64,000 nucleotides of DNA from Amycolatopsis sp. NBC_00345 (GCF_036116635.1 NZ_CP107995.1:868001-932000); one strand, 5' to 3'; numbered from the stretch's first letter, positions 41,017 to 50,394 are shown. A program made the numbers and translations. Notes: generated by a model from the sequence alone, not told the origin.

Positions 41017-41460
41017 GTGGCCGAGATCGACCTGGGCGAGGACCCGTTGAAGCTCGACCGGCAGGTGTGCTTCGCGCTGTCGGTCGCTTCGCGCAGCGTG
41101 ATCGCGATCTACCGGCCGCTGCTCGAACCGCACGGGCTGACGCACCCGCAGTACCTCGTGATGCTCGCGCTCTGGGAGAAGGCCCCGAGGTCGGTGAAGG
41201 ACCTCGGCGCGACGCTGCGCCATGAGCCGGCGACGCTGTCACCACTGCTCAAACGCCTGGAAGCGATGGACTACGTGACGCGCGGCCGCAGCCGTTCCGA
41301 CGAGCGGCAGCTGACCGTCGAGCTGACCGAGAAGGGCCGGGCGCTGCGGGCGGAGGCGGAGAAGATCCCGTACCGCGTGGTCGAGAAGCTCGGCATGGAG
41401 CTATCCGAGCTGGAAGCCCTGCACACCGCGCTGGGCCGAGTGATCGCGGCAACCGCATAA
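41017..41460 (+). CDS. OhrR-like MarR-family regulator
   Basis: A 147-residue winged-helix regulator. The N-terminal motif KLDRQVCFALSVASRSVIAI matches OhrR-type peroxide sensors, with Cys18 at the position of the redox-sensing Cys and Tyr in IYRPLLE nearby. HTH: VKDLGATLRHEPATLSPLLK and wing VTRGRSRSDERQL. OhrR represses organic-hydroperoxide resistance genes until Cys oxidation. No ohr gene is adjacent, so the regulated partner may be DUF5313 or elsewhere. The GTG 41017 has GAGGAGGAGG upstream. Confidence 0.88.
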   Translation: MAEIDLGEDPLKLDRQVCFALSVASRSVIAIYRPLLEPHGLTHPQYLVMLALWEKAPRSVKDLGATLRHEPATLSPLLKRLEAMDYVTRGRSRSDERQLTVELTEKGRALRAEAEKIPYRVVEKLGMELSELEALHTALGRVIAATA

Positions 41461-41541
41461 ACGTTCATGTACGGCTCTTGTACGGCGATCTTCCACGATG
41501 AGCGGGCGGGCGTCGTCGCAGCGGCGAGGACGCGACGCGAT

Positions 41542-41583
41542 CTGAAGGCCTCCTTCCGGCCCCCATCCGGGAGGGGGCCTTCG
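41542..41583. terminator. GC-rich hairpin between OhrR and LLM genes
   Basis: GAAGGCC (41544-41550) pairs with GGCCTTC on the other side of a CCGG...CCGG inner stem (41556-41575). No U-tract follows. Probable terminator for the regulator gene. Confidence 0.5.
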
Positions 41584-41661
41584 CCTTGTCCGGCACTGGG
41601 AGTACCAGGCGCCCCGGCGGCGTTGCGTCAGTGAGACAGACGCCGGTCGGAAGGAGCAAGT

Positions 41662-42555
41662 GTGGGCGAGGAACTGAAGGTGCGGCTGGGGGTCGCGCCG
41701 GCGCCGGGCACGGGTCCCGCGGAGTTCGCGGGGCTGGCCGAGACGCTGGAGGCGGCCGGGGTCGACTCGCTGTGGCTGTCCGAGCTGGTCTACGCGCCGG
41801 AGGTCGACCCGCTGATCGGCATGGCGCACGCGCTCGCCCGGACCAGCAAGCTGAAGGTGGGCACCGGCGTCGCCATTCTGCCCGGCCGCAACCCCGTGCT
41901 CGTCGCGAAGCAGCTGGTCACGCTGGCCGGGCTGGCGCCGAAACGGGTGCTGCCAGTGTTCGGCCTGCGCCCGGCGAATTCGGCCGAGCACAACCTGTTT
42001 CCGGTGCCGGAAGGCAAGCGGGCCGCGGTGTTCGACGAGTCCCTGACCCTGCTGCGGCTGCTGCTGGAACACGACAACGTGTCGTTCGACGGCGAGTTCT
42101 TCCAGGTCGACGGCGTCACCATCGGCCCGCGCCCGGCCAAGCGGCTGGACGTGTGGCTCGGCGGCAGCGCCCCGGCCGCGCTGCGCCGCGCGGGACGGCT
42201 GTCCGACGGCTGGCTCGGCAGCTTCCACTCGCCCGAGCAGGCGCGGGCCGCCCGGGTCGCCATCCAGGACGCCGCCGCCGAGGCCGGCCGCGAGATCGAG
42301 GCCGACCACTTCGGCCTGAGCCTGCTCGTGGCGACCGAGGGCACCCCGGAGCGGATGCTCGCCGTCGCCGCGAAACGACGGCCCGGCACGCCCGTCACCG
42401 ACCTCGTCGCGACGAGCTGGGCCGAGGCCCGGCGCCTGCTGGAGCAGCACATCGACGCGGGGCTGTCGAAGTTCGTCCTGCGGCCCGGGCACTCGGGCGA
42501 CTACCAGCGGTTCCTCGACGGCTTCCAGCGTGAGCTGGTGCCGCTGCAGAACTGA
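41662..42555 (+). CDS. LLM-class F420-dependent oxidoreductase
   Basis: A 297-residue luciferase-like monooxygenase-fold protein. Motifs are FAGLAETLEAAGVDSLWLSE, LKVGTGVAILPGRNPVLVAK, VFDESLTLLRLLLEHDNVSF and DVWLGGSAPAALRRAGRLSD, typical of F420-dependent members. The substrate is unknown. GTG 41662 with AAGGAG 7 bases upstream. It converges with the DHA2 exporter. Confidence 0.9.
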   Translation: MGEELKVRLGVAPAPGTGPAEFAGLAETLEAAGVDSLWLSELVYAPEVDPLIGMAHALARTSKLKVGTGVAILPGRNPVLVAKQLVTLAGLAPKRVLPVFGLRPANSAEHNLFPVPEGKRAAVFDESLTLLRLLLEHDNVSFDGEFFQVDGVTIGPRPAKRLDVWLGGSAPAALRRAGRLSDGWLGSFHSPEQARAARVAIQDAAAEAGREIEADHFGLSLLVATEGTPERMLAVAAKRRPGTPVTDLVATSWAEARRLLEQHIDAGLSKFVLRPGHSGDYQRFLDGFQRELVPLQN

Positions 42556-42571
42556 ATCAGTCGAGGCTGGG

Positions 42572-44110
42572 TCAATCAAGGAATTCCAACTGGACGGTCT
42601 TGCGGGGCATCAGGACCAGCGCGACAACGCTGAGCACGGCCACGCCGACGAGCGCGAGGAAGACGTTGTGCGTGGCGTCCGCGAGGGCGCTACGCACAAA
42701 CCCCGCAGCGGCGGAATGGTCGGCGTGGCCGCCGAGCACCAGGCTGGTGGCGTCCACGCTGTCCGGCAGCTTGCCGGCCACTTCCGCGGGCGGGTTCGCG
42801 AACCGGTCGGCGAGGGTGGCGTTGGCGATCGCGCCGAACAGCGCCGCGCCGACCGCGCTGCCGAGGGAGCGGCTGAACATGTTCGTCGCCGTCACCACGC
42901 CGCGGCGCTCCCATCCGACAGTGGACTGCACGGCCACCACCGTCGGGCTCGCGGCCAGGCCCAGCCCGATGCCGAGCACGAACGACGCGCCGGCCGCCGC
43001 CCAGATCGACGAGTCCGGCCCGAGCGTCGTCGTCAGCGCCCCGCCGGCGATGATGAAAACGGTGCCGATCAGCGCGGTGTCACGGAATCCGATCTTCATG
43101 TAGATCCGGCCGGACAGCGACGCGGCGAGCGGCCAGCCGATCGTCAGCGCGGCGAGGGCGAACCCGGCGGTGAGCGCGCCGGTGCCGAGCACGCCCTGGG
43201 CGTACGTCGGCAGGTACGAGCTCAGCCCCATCATCACCGCGCCGACCACCAGCGCCACCAGGCTGCCGCCGACGAGCGTGCGCCGGGTGAACACCCACAG
43301 CGGCAGCACCGGTTCCTTCGCCCGCTGCTCCACCAGCACGAACGCGACCAGTGCCAGTGCGCCGGCCGCGAAGATCAGCAGGCTCGGCGCCGACGCCCAG
43401 CCCCACGCGACGCCGCCTTCCAGCAGCGCGAGGATCAGCGCCGTGCAACCGAAGGTGAGCAGCCCGGCGCCGGCGTAGTCGATGCGGTGCCGGCTGCGCT
43501 CCACCCGCTCGGTGAACTTGCGGTAGAGCATCCAGGCGGCGATCGCGCCCAGCGGCAGGTTGACGAAGAAGATCCAGCGCCAGCTCAGGTACTCGGAGAA
43601 CACGCCGCCGAGCGTCGGCCCGACCACCGACGCGATCGCCCACACCCCGGCCAGGTAACCCTGGACCCGGGCGCGCTCCTCGACCGTGTAGAGGTCGCCG
43701 ACCATCGTCATGCTGATCGGCTGCACCGCGCCGGCGCCGATGCCCTGCACGGCGCGCGCCGCGATCAGCACCGGCATGCTCCAGGCCGCGCCGCACAGCA
43801 CCGAGCCGACGAGGAAGGCCGCGATGCCGAAGAACATCACCGGGCGGCGGCCGAGCACGTCGGCGAACTTCCCGTAGAGCGGGACAGTGACGGCCTGCGT
43901 CAGCAGGTACACCGAGAAGAGCCAGGGGAACTGCGAAAACCCGCCGAGGTCGCGGACGACCGACGGGACGGCGGTGGCGATGATCGTGCTGTCCAGCGCG
44001 ACCAGCCCGGTGCTCAGCATCACCGCGGCGAGGACGGGTCCGCGCTCGGACCGGAAGCCGACGCCGGTTTTGGTGCTGGATGCCGGTTTACTGGCCGGCG
44101 GGGTGCTCAT
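42572..44110 (-). CDS. DHA2-family MFS multidrug exporter (14 TM)
   Basis: A 512-residue exporter with about 14 membrane segments. Motif C of antiporters is in LAGVWAIASVVGPTLGGVFS; the A-motif is GKFADVLGRRPVMFF; motif D1 is LDSTIIATAVPSVVRDLGGF. DHA2 members export lipophilic cations, dyes and antibiotics by proton antiport. ATG 44110 has GAGGAG upstream. No regulator is adjacent; the DUF1015 gene is divergent. Confidence 0.92.
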   Translation of the reverse strand: MSTPPASKPASSTKTGVGFRSERGPVLAAVMLSTGLVALDSTIIATAVPSVVRDLGGFSQFPWLFSVYLLTQAVTVPLYGKFADVLGRRPVMFFGIAAFLVGSVLCGAAWSMPVLIAARAVQGIGAGAVQPISMTMVGDLYTVEERARVQGYLAGVWAIASVVGPTLGGVFSEYLSWRWIFFVNLPLGAIAAWMLYRKFTERVERSRHRIDYAGAGLLTFGCTALILALLEGGVAWGWASAPSLLIFAAGALALVAFVLVEQRAKEPVLPLWVFTRRTLVGGSLVALVVGAVMMGLSSYLPTYAQGVLGTGALTAGFALAALTIGWPLAASLSGRIYMKIGFRDTALIGTVFIIAGGALTTTLGPDSSIWAAAGASFVLGIGLGLAASPTVVAVQSTVGWERRGVVTATNMFSRSLGSAVGAALFGAIANATLADRFANPPAEVAGKLPDSVDATSLVLGGHADHSAAAGFVRSALADATHNVFLALVGVAVLSVVALVLMPRKTVQLEFLD

Positions 44111-44223
44111 CGGGGGAGTGCTCCTCGGGGTGCCCATGGCTCGGTTCAACTCGTTCGCATCGGTAAGCATTCCACGAACGAGTGGCGGAACCGCCGGGTT
44201 CACCGGCCCGCCATGATGGGGGG

Positions 44224-45372
44224 ATGGACACGTGGGTGCGGCCGATCCGCCGCGGGTGGGTGGTGCGCGATCGCGTGCCCGGGCCGGACGTCGACGAGTT
44301 CGCGGAGCCGGACGCGGTCGCCTTCGCGCTGGCGTCCCCGGAGGCGGCGGGGGACACGCTGCTGGCCGTGCAGCATCCGGCGCGCACGCCGGCCGCGCTC
44401 GCACGTGGGCTGGACCTGAACGCGGCGCTGCCGTCCGCGCGCGCCGCGCTGGCCCGCATCCGGTCGCTGCACTACCGCTCGCTGACCGGTTTCGTCGCGG
44501 CGTACCGCATCGACGGCCCGGACGGCGTGGCGGTCGGGGTGCTGTGCCTGGTCGACCTCAGCGAGCTGACCTCGGGCCGCGCCCACGTGCGGCACACCGA
44601 GGAGGTGTACCCGCAGGTGGTCGCGGAGCGCGCCGCCGTCCTGTCCGGCCTCGGCTGCGCGACGAGCGCGGCGATGCTGGTCCCGGCCGAGGACGGGGCG
44701 CTGCTGACCGAGACCGTCGAGTCGGCGTGCGCGAGCCTCGGCACGCCCGATGTGTCCACTGTGGACTCCACGGGCCGTCGGGACGAGCTGTGGGTGGTGC
44801 CGTCCGGGACCGTGCAGGCGCGCCTGCTCACCGCCGTGGCCCGCTCGGACCTGCTGGTCGCGGACGGTAACCACCGGGTCGCGGCCGCCGCGGCCACCGG
44901 CCAGGGCGCGCTGCTGGCGCTGGTCACGGCGGGCCCGCGGCTGGAGATCGGCGCGATCCACCGGGTCCTCACCGGGTTTTCCGCGGCCGAGCTGACCGGC
45001 GCCTGGCGCGCGGCGGGCCTGGAGGTCGTGCCGACGACGGACCGGACGCCGCCGTCGTGCCCCGGCACGGTGGTGGTCCTGGCCGGCGCCGAGGCCCTGC
45101 GCGTCACGCTGCCCGTGGCCGATCCCTTGGTGATCGACCACGAGGTGGTCGAGCGGGTGCTGTTCGCGCAGGCACTGGGCGTGGACCCGGACGGGCCCGC
45201 GGTGCGGCCGCTCCCGGCGGGCCGCCCGGTACCCCCAGGCGCGGTGGTCCAGCTCGCCCCGGTCCCGTTCGAGACGGTGCTGAAGGTCCACGCCGCGGGC
45301 CGGCGCATGCCTCGCAAGGCCACCTACTTCACCCCGAAACCCCGCGGCGGGCTGGTGCTGGCGGAGATCTGA
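44224..45372 (+). CDS. DUF1015-family protein
   Basis: A 382-residue soluble protein of the DUF1015 family, with HTEEVYPQVVAERAAVLSGL, LLVADGNHRVAAAAATGQGA (the conserved DGxHR motif), and the C-terminal RRMPRKATYFTPKPRGGLVL signature. The biochemical function of the family is unknown. Start ATG 44224. It is convergent with the sugar-binding lipoprotein gene. Confidence 0.88.
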   Translation: MDTWVRPIRRGWVVRDRVPGPDVDEFAEPDAVAFALASPEAAGDTLLAVQHPARTPAALARGLDLNAALPSARAALARIRSLHYRSLTGFVAAYRIDGPDGVAVGVLCLVDLSELTSGRAHVRHTEEVYPQVVAERAAVLSGLGCATSAAMLVPAEDGALLTETVESACASLGTPDVSTVDSTGRRDELWVVPSGTVQARLLTAVARSDLLVADGNHRVAAAAATGQGALLALVTAGPRLEIGAIHRVLTGFSAAELTGAWRAAGLEVVPTTDRTPPSCPGTVVVLAGAEALRVTLPVADPLVIDHEVVERVLFAQALGVDPDGPAVRPLPAGRPVPPGAVVQLAPVPFETVLKVHAAGRRMPRKATYFTPKPRGGLVLAEI

Positions 45373-45381
45373 GGCGTCCGC

Positions 45382-46695
45382 TCAGGGGATGATGCCGCGT
45401 GACTCGAGCGCGTCGGTCAGGCGTTCGCGCAGCTCCTGGGCGGTGGCCTCCGGGTCGATTTCGGCGGGGGGCGAGAGGACTTTCGAGATCACCGTCGACA
45501 GGTTCTGGTACGCGGGGGTGAGCGGGCGGACGGCGGCGTCGCCCAGCGCCGTGCGGATGTCGCCCTTCATCGGGAACTGTTGTGCCATCGTGGGATTCTC
45601 GGTCGCGTTGGCGGGTTTCGCCGGGTCCAGCGGTGCGGCGTCGTCGTAGATCGAGGCGAGGCTGGGTGGTTCGCCGTCGAGAAGTGCTTGGTATTTCTGG
45701 CTTTCCGCGTTACGGAGGCAGAGCGCGGCCTCGAACGCCTCACGCTTGTGCGGGGAATAGGCGCTGACGGCGAGGTTGTAGCCGCCGATCGTCGCGTGCG
45801 CCTCGCGCCCGGGCACGGCGGCCGGGTAGGGCGCCCACTTGATGTGGCCGATGTCCTGGGGCTTCGCCTGTGCGTACGCGGCGTAGACGAACGGCCAGTT
45901 CAGCTGGAACGCCGCCTGCCCGCGCTGGAACGCCTGACGGACCTCGTCCTCCTTCTGGTTCGTCAGCGACGGGTCGGTGATTCCCGTGCCGGCCAGGGTT
46001 TTCAGCAGCTGCAGCGCTTTGACGGCGCCGTCGTCCATCACCACGGACTTGCCGTCGTCGGACAGGATGTGCCCGCCCTCGGACGCGACGAGGGTGTTGT
46101 AGAAGACGACAAGCCCTTCGTACTGCGCGCCGGTGAAGACCACCGAATACGGCTTGCCGGCGGCCTTGAGCCGCTGGGCCTGCGCCATCATCTCGTCGAA
46201 CGTCCGCGGCGGCGCCGGGGTGAGGCGGTCGTCGTACCAGAGCAGCTGGATGTTGGTGTTCTTGGTGGCGCCGTAGAGCTGCCCGTTCCACTGGGCGGTC
46301 GCGAGCGGCCCCGGCAGCACGTCCTCGGTGGCGGCGGCGCGGTCCGCCCCGGTCCACGGCTCGATCCACCCGGCCTCGGCGAACTCGGGGACCCAGGTGA
46401 CGTCCAGCCCGAGCACGTCCATGGCGTCGTCCCCGGCGGCCAGCCGCCGCACCATCTGCTCCCGCTGCCCGTCCGCCCCGCGCGGCAGCTTGTTGTAGAC
46501 GATCCGGTACCGCCCCGCCGCCTCCTGGGTGCACTTGTCGACGAGCGTCTGCATGTGGTCTTCGGGGGAGATGTAGAGGTTGATCGTGGTGCCGCTTTCG
46601 GCGGAACACCCGGCCAGCCCGGCCCCCACGACGACCGCGACCCCCGCGAGGGCCCGTCCGCGCCTGATTCCCGGCCGTTTGATCCCCTGCCGCAT
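45382..46695 (-). CDS. ABC-transporter sugar-binding lipoprotein
   Basis: A 437-residue extracellular solute-binding protein of the family-1 (maltose/trehalose, LpqY) type. The lipobox is in VVVGAGLAGCSAESG, and TINLYISPEDHM, RGADGQREQMVRRLAAGDDA and VDVLGLDVTWVPEFAEAGW-type segments are typical. NLAVSAYSPHKREAFEAALC and the Tyr/Trp-rich binding loops follow. No membrane or ATPase subunit genes are adjacent, so its partner is elsewhere. ATG 46695 with GAGGAGG upstream. Confidence 0.9.
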   Translation of the reverse strand: MRQGIKRPGIRRGRALAGVAVVVGAGLAGCSAESGTTINLYISPEDHMQTLVDKCTQEAAGRYRIVYNKLPRGADGQREQMVRRLAAGDDAMDVLGLDVTWVPEFAEAGWIEPWTGADRAAATEDVLPGPLATAQWNGQLYGATKNTNIQLLWYDDRLTPAPPRTFDEMMAQAQRLKAAGKPYSVVFTGAQYEGLVVFYNTLVASEGGHILSDDGKSVVMDDGAVKALQLLKTLAGTGITDPSLTNQKEDEVRQAFQRGQAAFQLNWPFVYAAYAQAKPQDIGHIKWAPYPAAVPGREAHATIGGYNLAVSAYSPHKREAFEAALCLRNAESQKYQALLDGEPPSLASIYDDAAPLDPAKPANATENPTMAQQFPMKGDIRTALGDAAVRPLTPAYQNLSTVISKVLSPPAEIDPEATAQELRERLTDALESRGIIP

Positions 46696-46816
46696 GAGGC
46701 CTCCTCGCACCGATCACCCGTCGTAGCCGAGAAGCCTCACATCGTGGCCGGTTGCCTCTTTCGAGTCAAGGCGCGAAACCCTGCAGGTCAACGCCCCCGC
46801 AGCCTAGGATCACCTC

Positions 46817-47908
46817 GTGGAACTGCCCGTGATGCCGCCCGTGCGGCCGATGCTTGCCAAGGCCGTGCACGAGGTGCCGCGGGCCGGGGGGTTGTGGTTC
46901 GAGCCCAAGTGGGACGGGTTCCGCTGCGTCGTGTTCCGTGATCGCGACGAGGTGGAGCTGGGGTCGCGCAACGACCGGCCGTTGACGCGGTACTTCCCCG
47001 AGCTGGTGCAGCTGCTCAAGGACGCCCTGCCGCCGCGGTGTGTGGTCGACGGGGAGATCGTGCTGGTGACGCCGCGGGGGCTGGACTTCGGGGCGCTGCA
47101 GCTGCGGCTGCACCCCGCGGCGTCGCGCGTGGCGAAGCTGGCCGAGGAGACGCCGGCCAGCTTCATCGCGTTCGACCTGCTCGCGCTCGGGGACTCCGAC
47201 CTCACCGGGGAGCCGTTCAGCGAGCGGCGGCGGCTGCTCGAACAGGCACTGGGCGGCGATCCGACGGGCGCGTTGCAGCGCGTCCACCTCACGCCCCTGT
47301 CCACGGACCCGGACACCGCGCAGGACTGGTTCACCCGGTTCGAGGGCGCGGGCTTCGACGGGGTGATGGCCAAACCCGCCGACCAGCCCTACGAGCAGGA
47401 CAAGCGCGTGATGTGGAAGGTCAAGCACGAGCGCACGGCCGACTGCGTCGTCGCCGGGTTCCGGTGGCACAAGGACGGGGCCGGGATCGGGTCGCTGCTG
47501 CTCGGGCTGTTCGACGAGCGCGGCGAGCTGCACCACGTCGGCGTCGCCAGCAGTTTCACGGCCCAGCGAAGGCGCGAGCTGGTCGAGGAACTCAAGCCAC
47601 TGACCGAAAACGCGCTCGACGGACATCCCTGGCGGACCTGGGCCGAGTACCAGACCGCCGACGAGGAGACCGGGCGGCGGCCCGGCGCGAACAGCCGCTG
47701 GGCGCCGCAGAAGGACCTGACCTGGGAGCCGGTGCGGCCCGAGTGGGTCGCCGAGGTCCGGTACGAGCACCTGCAGGGCGGCCGGCTCCGTCACGGCGGG
47801 CGGCTGGTGCGCTTCCGGCCCGACCGTGAGCCCGCGTCCTGCACCTACGCCCAGCTCGAAGAGGCCCCGCCCGCCGAGCTGGCCGCGCTGTTCCGGGAGG
47901 CGAGATGA
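46817..47908 (+). CDS. ligC: ATP-dependent DNA ligase, LigC type
   Basis: A 363-residue ligase. The nucleotidyl-transfer Lys31 is in WFEPKWDGFRCVVF; further motifs are VDGEIVLV, FDGVMAKPADQPYEQ and the OB-fold AYxK-like VMWKVKHERTADCVVAGFRW. Length and sequence match mycobacterial LigC. It seals nicks in base-excision or strand-break repair. It overlaps the downstream polymerase gene by four bases (ATGA). GTG start at 46817. Confidence 0.92.
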   Translation: MELPVMPPVRPMLAKAVHEVPRAGGLWFEPKWDGFRCVVFRDRDEVELGSRNDRPLTRYFPELVQLLKDALPPRCVVDGEIVLVTPRGLDFGALQLRLHPAASRVAKLAEETPASFIAFDLLALGDSDLTGEPFSERRRLLEQALGGDPTGALQRVHLTPLSTDPDTAQDWFTRFEGAGFDGVMAKPADQPYEQDKRVMWKVKHERTADCVVAGFRWHKDGAGIGSLLLGLFDERGELHHVGVASSFTAQRRRELVEELKPLTENALDGHPWRTWAEYQTADEETGRRPGANSRWAPQKDLTWEPVRPEWVAEVRYEHLQGGRLRHGGRLVRFRPDREPASCTYAQLEEAPPAELAALFREAR

Positions 47909-48909
47909 TCCTCGACGTGGACGGTGTCGAGCTGACCGTGTCCAGCCCGGACAAGGTCTACTTCCCCGAGCACGGCGAGACGAAGCTCGACCTCGTCCGC
48001 TACTACCAGGCCGTCGCCGGGCCGTTGCTCGACCGGCTCGGCGGCCGCCCGCTGCTGCTCGAGCGCTACCCGGACGGCGCGGGCGGCAAGTCCTGGTTCC
48101 AGAAGCGGGTGCCCAAGAACGCGCCGGACTGGCTCACCACCACCGTCGTCTCCACCCCGAACGGCACGACCAGCGACGCGCTCGTGGCCGCCGACCTCGC
48201 GCACGTGTTGTGGGCGGTCAACCAGGGCTGCCTCGGCTTCCACGTCTGGCCCAATCGCGCCGACGGCGGCGAAGTCGCCGACATCGCCGACGAGCTGCGG
48301 ATCGACCTCGACCCGTCACCCGGCGTCGGGTTCCCGCAGCTGCGCGACGCTGCCGTGCTCGTGCGCGCTTTCCTCGGCGAGCTGGGCATCGAGGCGCACG
48401 TGAAGACGTCCGGCTCCCGCGGCCTGCACCTGTACGCGATCCTCGAGCCGCGCTGGGACGGTTACCAGGTCCGCGCCGCGGCCGTCGCCCTCGCGCGGGC
48501 GCTGGAACGGCGGCACCCGGACCTCATCACCGCCCAGTGGTGGAAGGAAGAACGCGGCTCACGCGTGTTCGTCGACTTCAACCAGAACGCGCCGCACAAG
48601 ACGGTGTTCGGCGCGTGGTGCGTCCGCCCGCGCGTCGGCGGGCAGGTGTCCACGCCGATCTCGTGGGACGAGCTGCCTGCCGTCGAGCCGGACTCGCTCA
48701 CGCTGTCCACGGTCCCGGCCCGGGTCGCGGCGGCCGGTGACCCGTGGGCGGGCGCGAACGACCGTCCACAATCGATCGAACCGCTGCTGGAACTGTCCCG
48801 TGAGGACCTCGCGAGCGGGCTGATGGACGCGCCGTGGCCGCCGGTCTACCCGAAGATGCCGAACGAGCCGCCGCGCGTCGCGCCCAGCCGGGCCAAGAAA
48901 AGCTCGTGA
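47905..48909 (+). CDS. LigD-type primase-polymerase (Prim-PolC)
   Basis: A 334-residue archaeo-eukaryotic primase-type polymerase. The metal-binding DxD is in ADELRIDLDPSPGVGF, with HVKTSGSRGLHLYAILEP containing the catalytic His and nucleotide-binding motif, and FVDFNQNAPHKTVFGAWCVR. Such stand-alone proteins accompany LigC in mycobacteria, where they fill short gaps with ribonucleotides before ligation. Overlap with ligC indicates one repair operon. A palindrome follows directly. Confidence 0.92.
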   Translation: MILDVDGVELTVSSPDKVYFPEHGETKLDLVRYYQAVAGPLLDRLGGRPLLLERYPDGAGGKSWFQKRVPKNAPDWLTTTVVSTPNGTTSDALVAADLAHVLWAVNQGCLGFHVWPNRADGGEVADIADELRIDLDPSPGVGFPQLRDAAVLVRAFLGELGIEAHVKTSGSRGLHLYAILEPRWDGYQVRAAAVALARALERRHPDLITAQWWKEERGSRVFVDFNQNAPHKTVFGAWCVRPRVGGQVSTPISWDELPAVEPDSLTLSTVPARVAAAGDPWAGANDRPQSIEPLLELSREDLASGLMDAPWPPVYPKMPNEPPRVAPSRAKKSS

Positions 48910-48912
48910 GTG

Positions 48913-48963
48913 CCGTCAAGGACTCCTTACCCGCGTGGGACGCGGGTAAGGAGTCCTTGACGG
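48913..48963. terminator. Perfect 24-bp inverted repeat (CCGTCAAGG family, second copy)
   Basis: Arms 48913-48936 and 48940-48963 are perfectly complementary with a 3-base loop. The arm is CCGTCAAGGACTCCTTACCC + GCGT; the 24184 copy has GCC instead of GAC at the seventh-to-tenth region, with the opposite arm changed to match. It separates the primase gene from the convergent small gene. Confidence 0.8.
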
Positions 48964-48976
48964 CGGTTGGCCGGCG

Positions 48977-49252
48977 TCACGAGAACGGCAGGTCGAACGC
49001 GAGCTGCTCGGTCCGGTCCAGCGCGGCGGGCGAGCCGGACAGGGTGGCGGCGCACGCCGGGCACGGGGCGACGTCGTCACGGGTGCCGAGGTCGATCGGC
49101 GTCCAGGTGCGGGATTCGCGTTCGCCGCAGGCCGAGGCGCGGTAGCGCAGGTCGCCGGAGCGGGTCATCAAGTGGGCGACGGGAGCGTCGTCGGGCAGCG
49201 CGCCGACGAGGTACCAGCGCGTCGCGCCGAGGAGCGTGGACGGATTCGCCAT
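48977..49252 (-). CDS. Hypothetical 91-residue protein
   Basis: A 91-residue protein starting ATG 49252 (MANPSTLLGATRWYLVGALP). It has LMTRSGDLRYRASACGERES and APCPACAATLSG; the three Cys could bind metal. It follows the CobW GTPase on the same strand after 110 bases. Function unknown; no membrane or signal segments. Confidence 0.7.
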   Translation of the reverse strand: MANPSTLLGATRWYLVGALPDDAPVAHLMTRSGDLRYRASACGERESRTWTPIDLGTRDDVAPCPACAATLSGSPAALDRTEQLAFDLPFS

Positions 49253-49362
49253 GGAACTCCTCCTCCTGGGGAGGCCGGTTCAGCAGCTTTCCTTACACCA
49301 CGGCCAGTGTCCGTCGCCGCGCCCGTGAATCCGCGCGTTTGCGCGCGTTCGGCGTGGCGCGC

Positions 49363-50394
49363 TCAGTCGCCGGGTTCGCCTTCGTCGAGGTAACGCAGGA
49401 TCCGCAGCATGCCGCGCTCGTCCAGCGCGGTGTCGTCGGCCAGGCAGGCCTCGAGCCGCCGGGTGAGGTCGGCGGCGTCGATGCCCGCGCCGATCAGCAC
49501 CAGCTCGGTGCGCCGCGGCCGTCCCGCGGGCCAGGCGGACCGGTCCAGCTCCACGAACCCGCCGACGGTGTGCAGCCCGAACCGCGACCGGACACCGTTC
49601 GGGCCCAGGTCGAGGTGGCCTTTCACGCGGTAGAGCCCGGCGGGGCGCTGTTCCAGGAAGTCCAGGAACCGCCGCGGCGAAAGCGGCCGCTCCGCGGTGA
49701 ACGTGACGCTCTCGTAGGCCGCGTGCAGGTGCTGGGAGTGGTCGTCGGGCTCCCGCAGATCGTCGAACGAGAGCTGGCCGAAGCGCTCGCGCGGCCGGGG
49801 GTCGAAGAACAGCTCCGGGTCGACGCGGCCGTGGTCGGTGACCAGCAGCGGGATGCCCGGCGCCAGCTCCTCGACGGTGCCGCGCGCCTTGGCCAGCTCG
49901 TCGGCCGTCACGCGGTCGGCCTTGTTGAGCACCACCAGGTCGGCGACGCGCAGGTGGTCGGCCAGCTCGGGGTGGCGTTCGCGGGTGGCCGCGAACTCGG
50001 CGGCGTCGACCACTTCGGCGAGCCCGCCGTAGCGGATGCCGGGGTTCTCGCTGGCGATCATCAGCCGCACCAGGTCACGCGGCTCGGCGATGCCGCTGGC
50101 CTCGACGACGATCACGTCGATGCCCGCCTCGGCTTCGGCGAGCTTGCCGAGCATGGCGTCGAGGCCACTGGCGTCCACGGCGCAGCACAGGCAGCCGTTG
50201 CCGAGCGAGACCATGGTGTCCACCTGGCCGGAGACGGCGAGCGCGTCGATGTTCACCCGGCCGAAGTCGTTGACGACCACGCCGACCCGCGCGCCCTGGC
50301 GGTTGGCCAGCAGGTGGTTGAGCATCGTGGTCTTGCCCGAGCCCAGGAAGCCCGCGACGAGGACCACCGGGATCCGCTGCCTGGCCACCCGCAC
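49363..50394 (-). CDS. CobW/G3E-family GTPase (metal chaperone)
   Basis: A 343-residue P-loop GTPase. Walker A VAGFLGSGKTTMLNHLLANR, the metal-binding CxCC motif in LGNGCLCCAVDASGL, Switch-type VVEASGIAEPRDLVRLMIAS, NKAD guanine motif, and a C-terminal CobW_C-like domain (GLYRVKGHLDLGPN). G3E proteins insert metals such as zinc or cobalt into target enzymes. GTG start; promoter region shared with the divergent NOS gene contains a zinc-repressor-like half-site near 50495. Confidence 0.9.
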   Translation of the reverse strand: MRVARQRIPVVLVAGFLGSGKTTMLNHLLANRQGARVGVVVNDFGRVNIDALAVSGQVDTMVSLGNGCLCCAVDASGLDAMLGKLAEAEAGIDVIVVEASGIAEPRDLVRLMIASENPGIRYGGLAEVVDAAEFAATRERHPELADHLRVADLVVLNKADRVTADELAKARGTVEELAPGIPLLVTDHGRVDPELFFDPRPRERFGQLSFDDLREPDDHSQHLHAAYESVTFTAERPLSPRRFLDFLEQRPAGLYRVKGHLDLGPNGVRSRFGLHTVGGFVELDRSAWPAGRPRRTELVLIGAGIDAADLTRRLEACLADDTALDERGMLRILRYLDEGEPGD

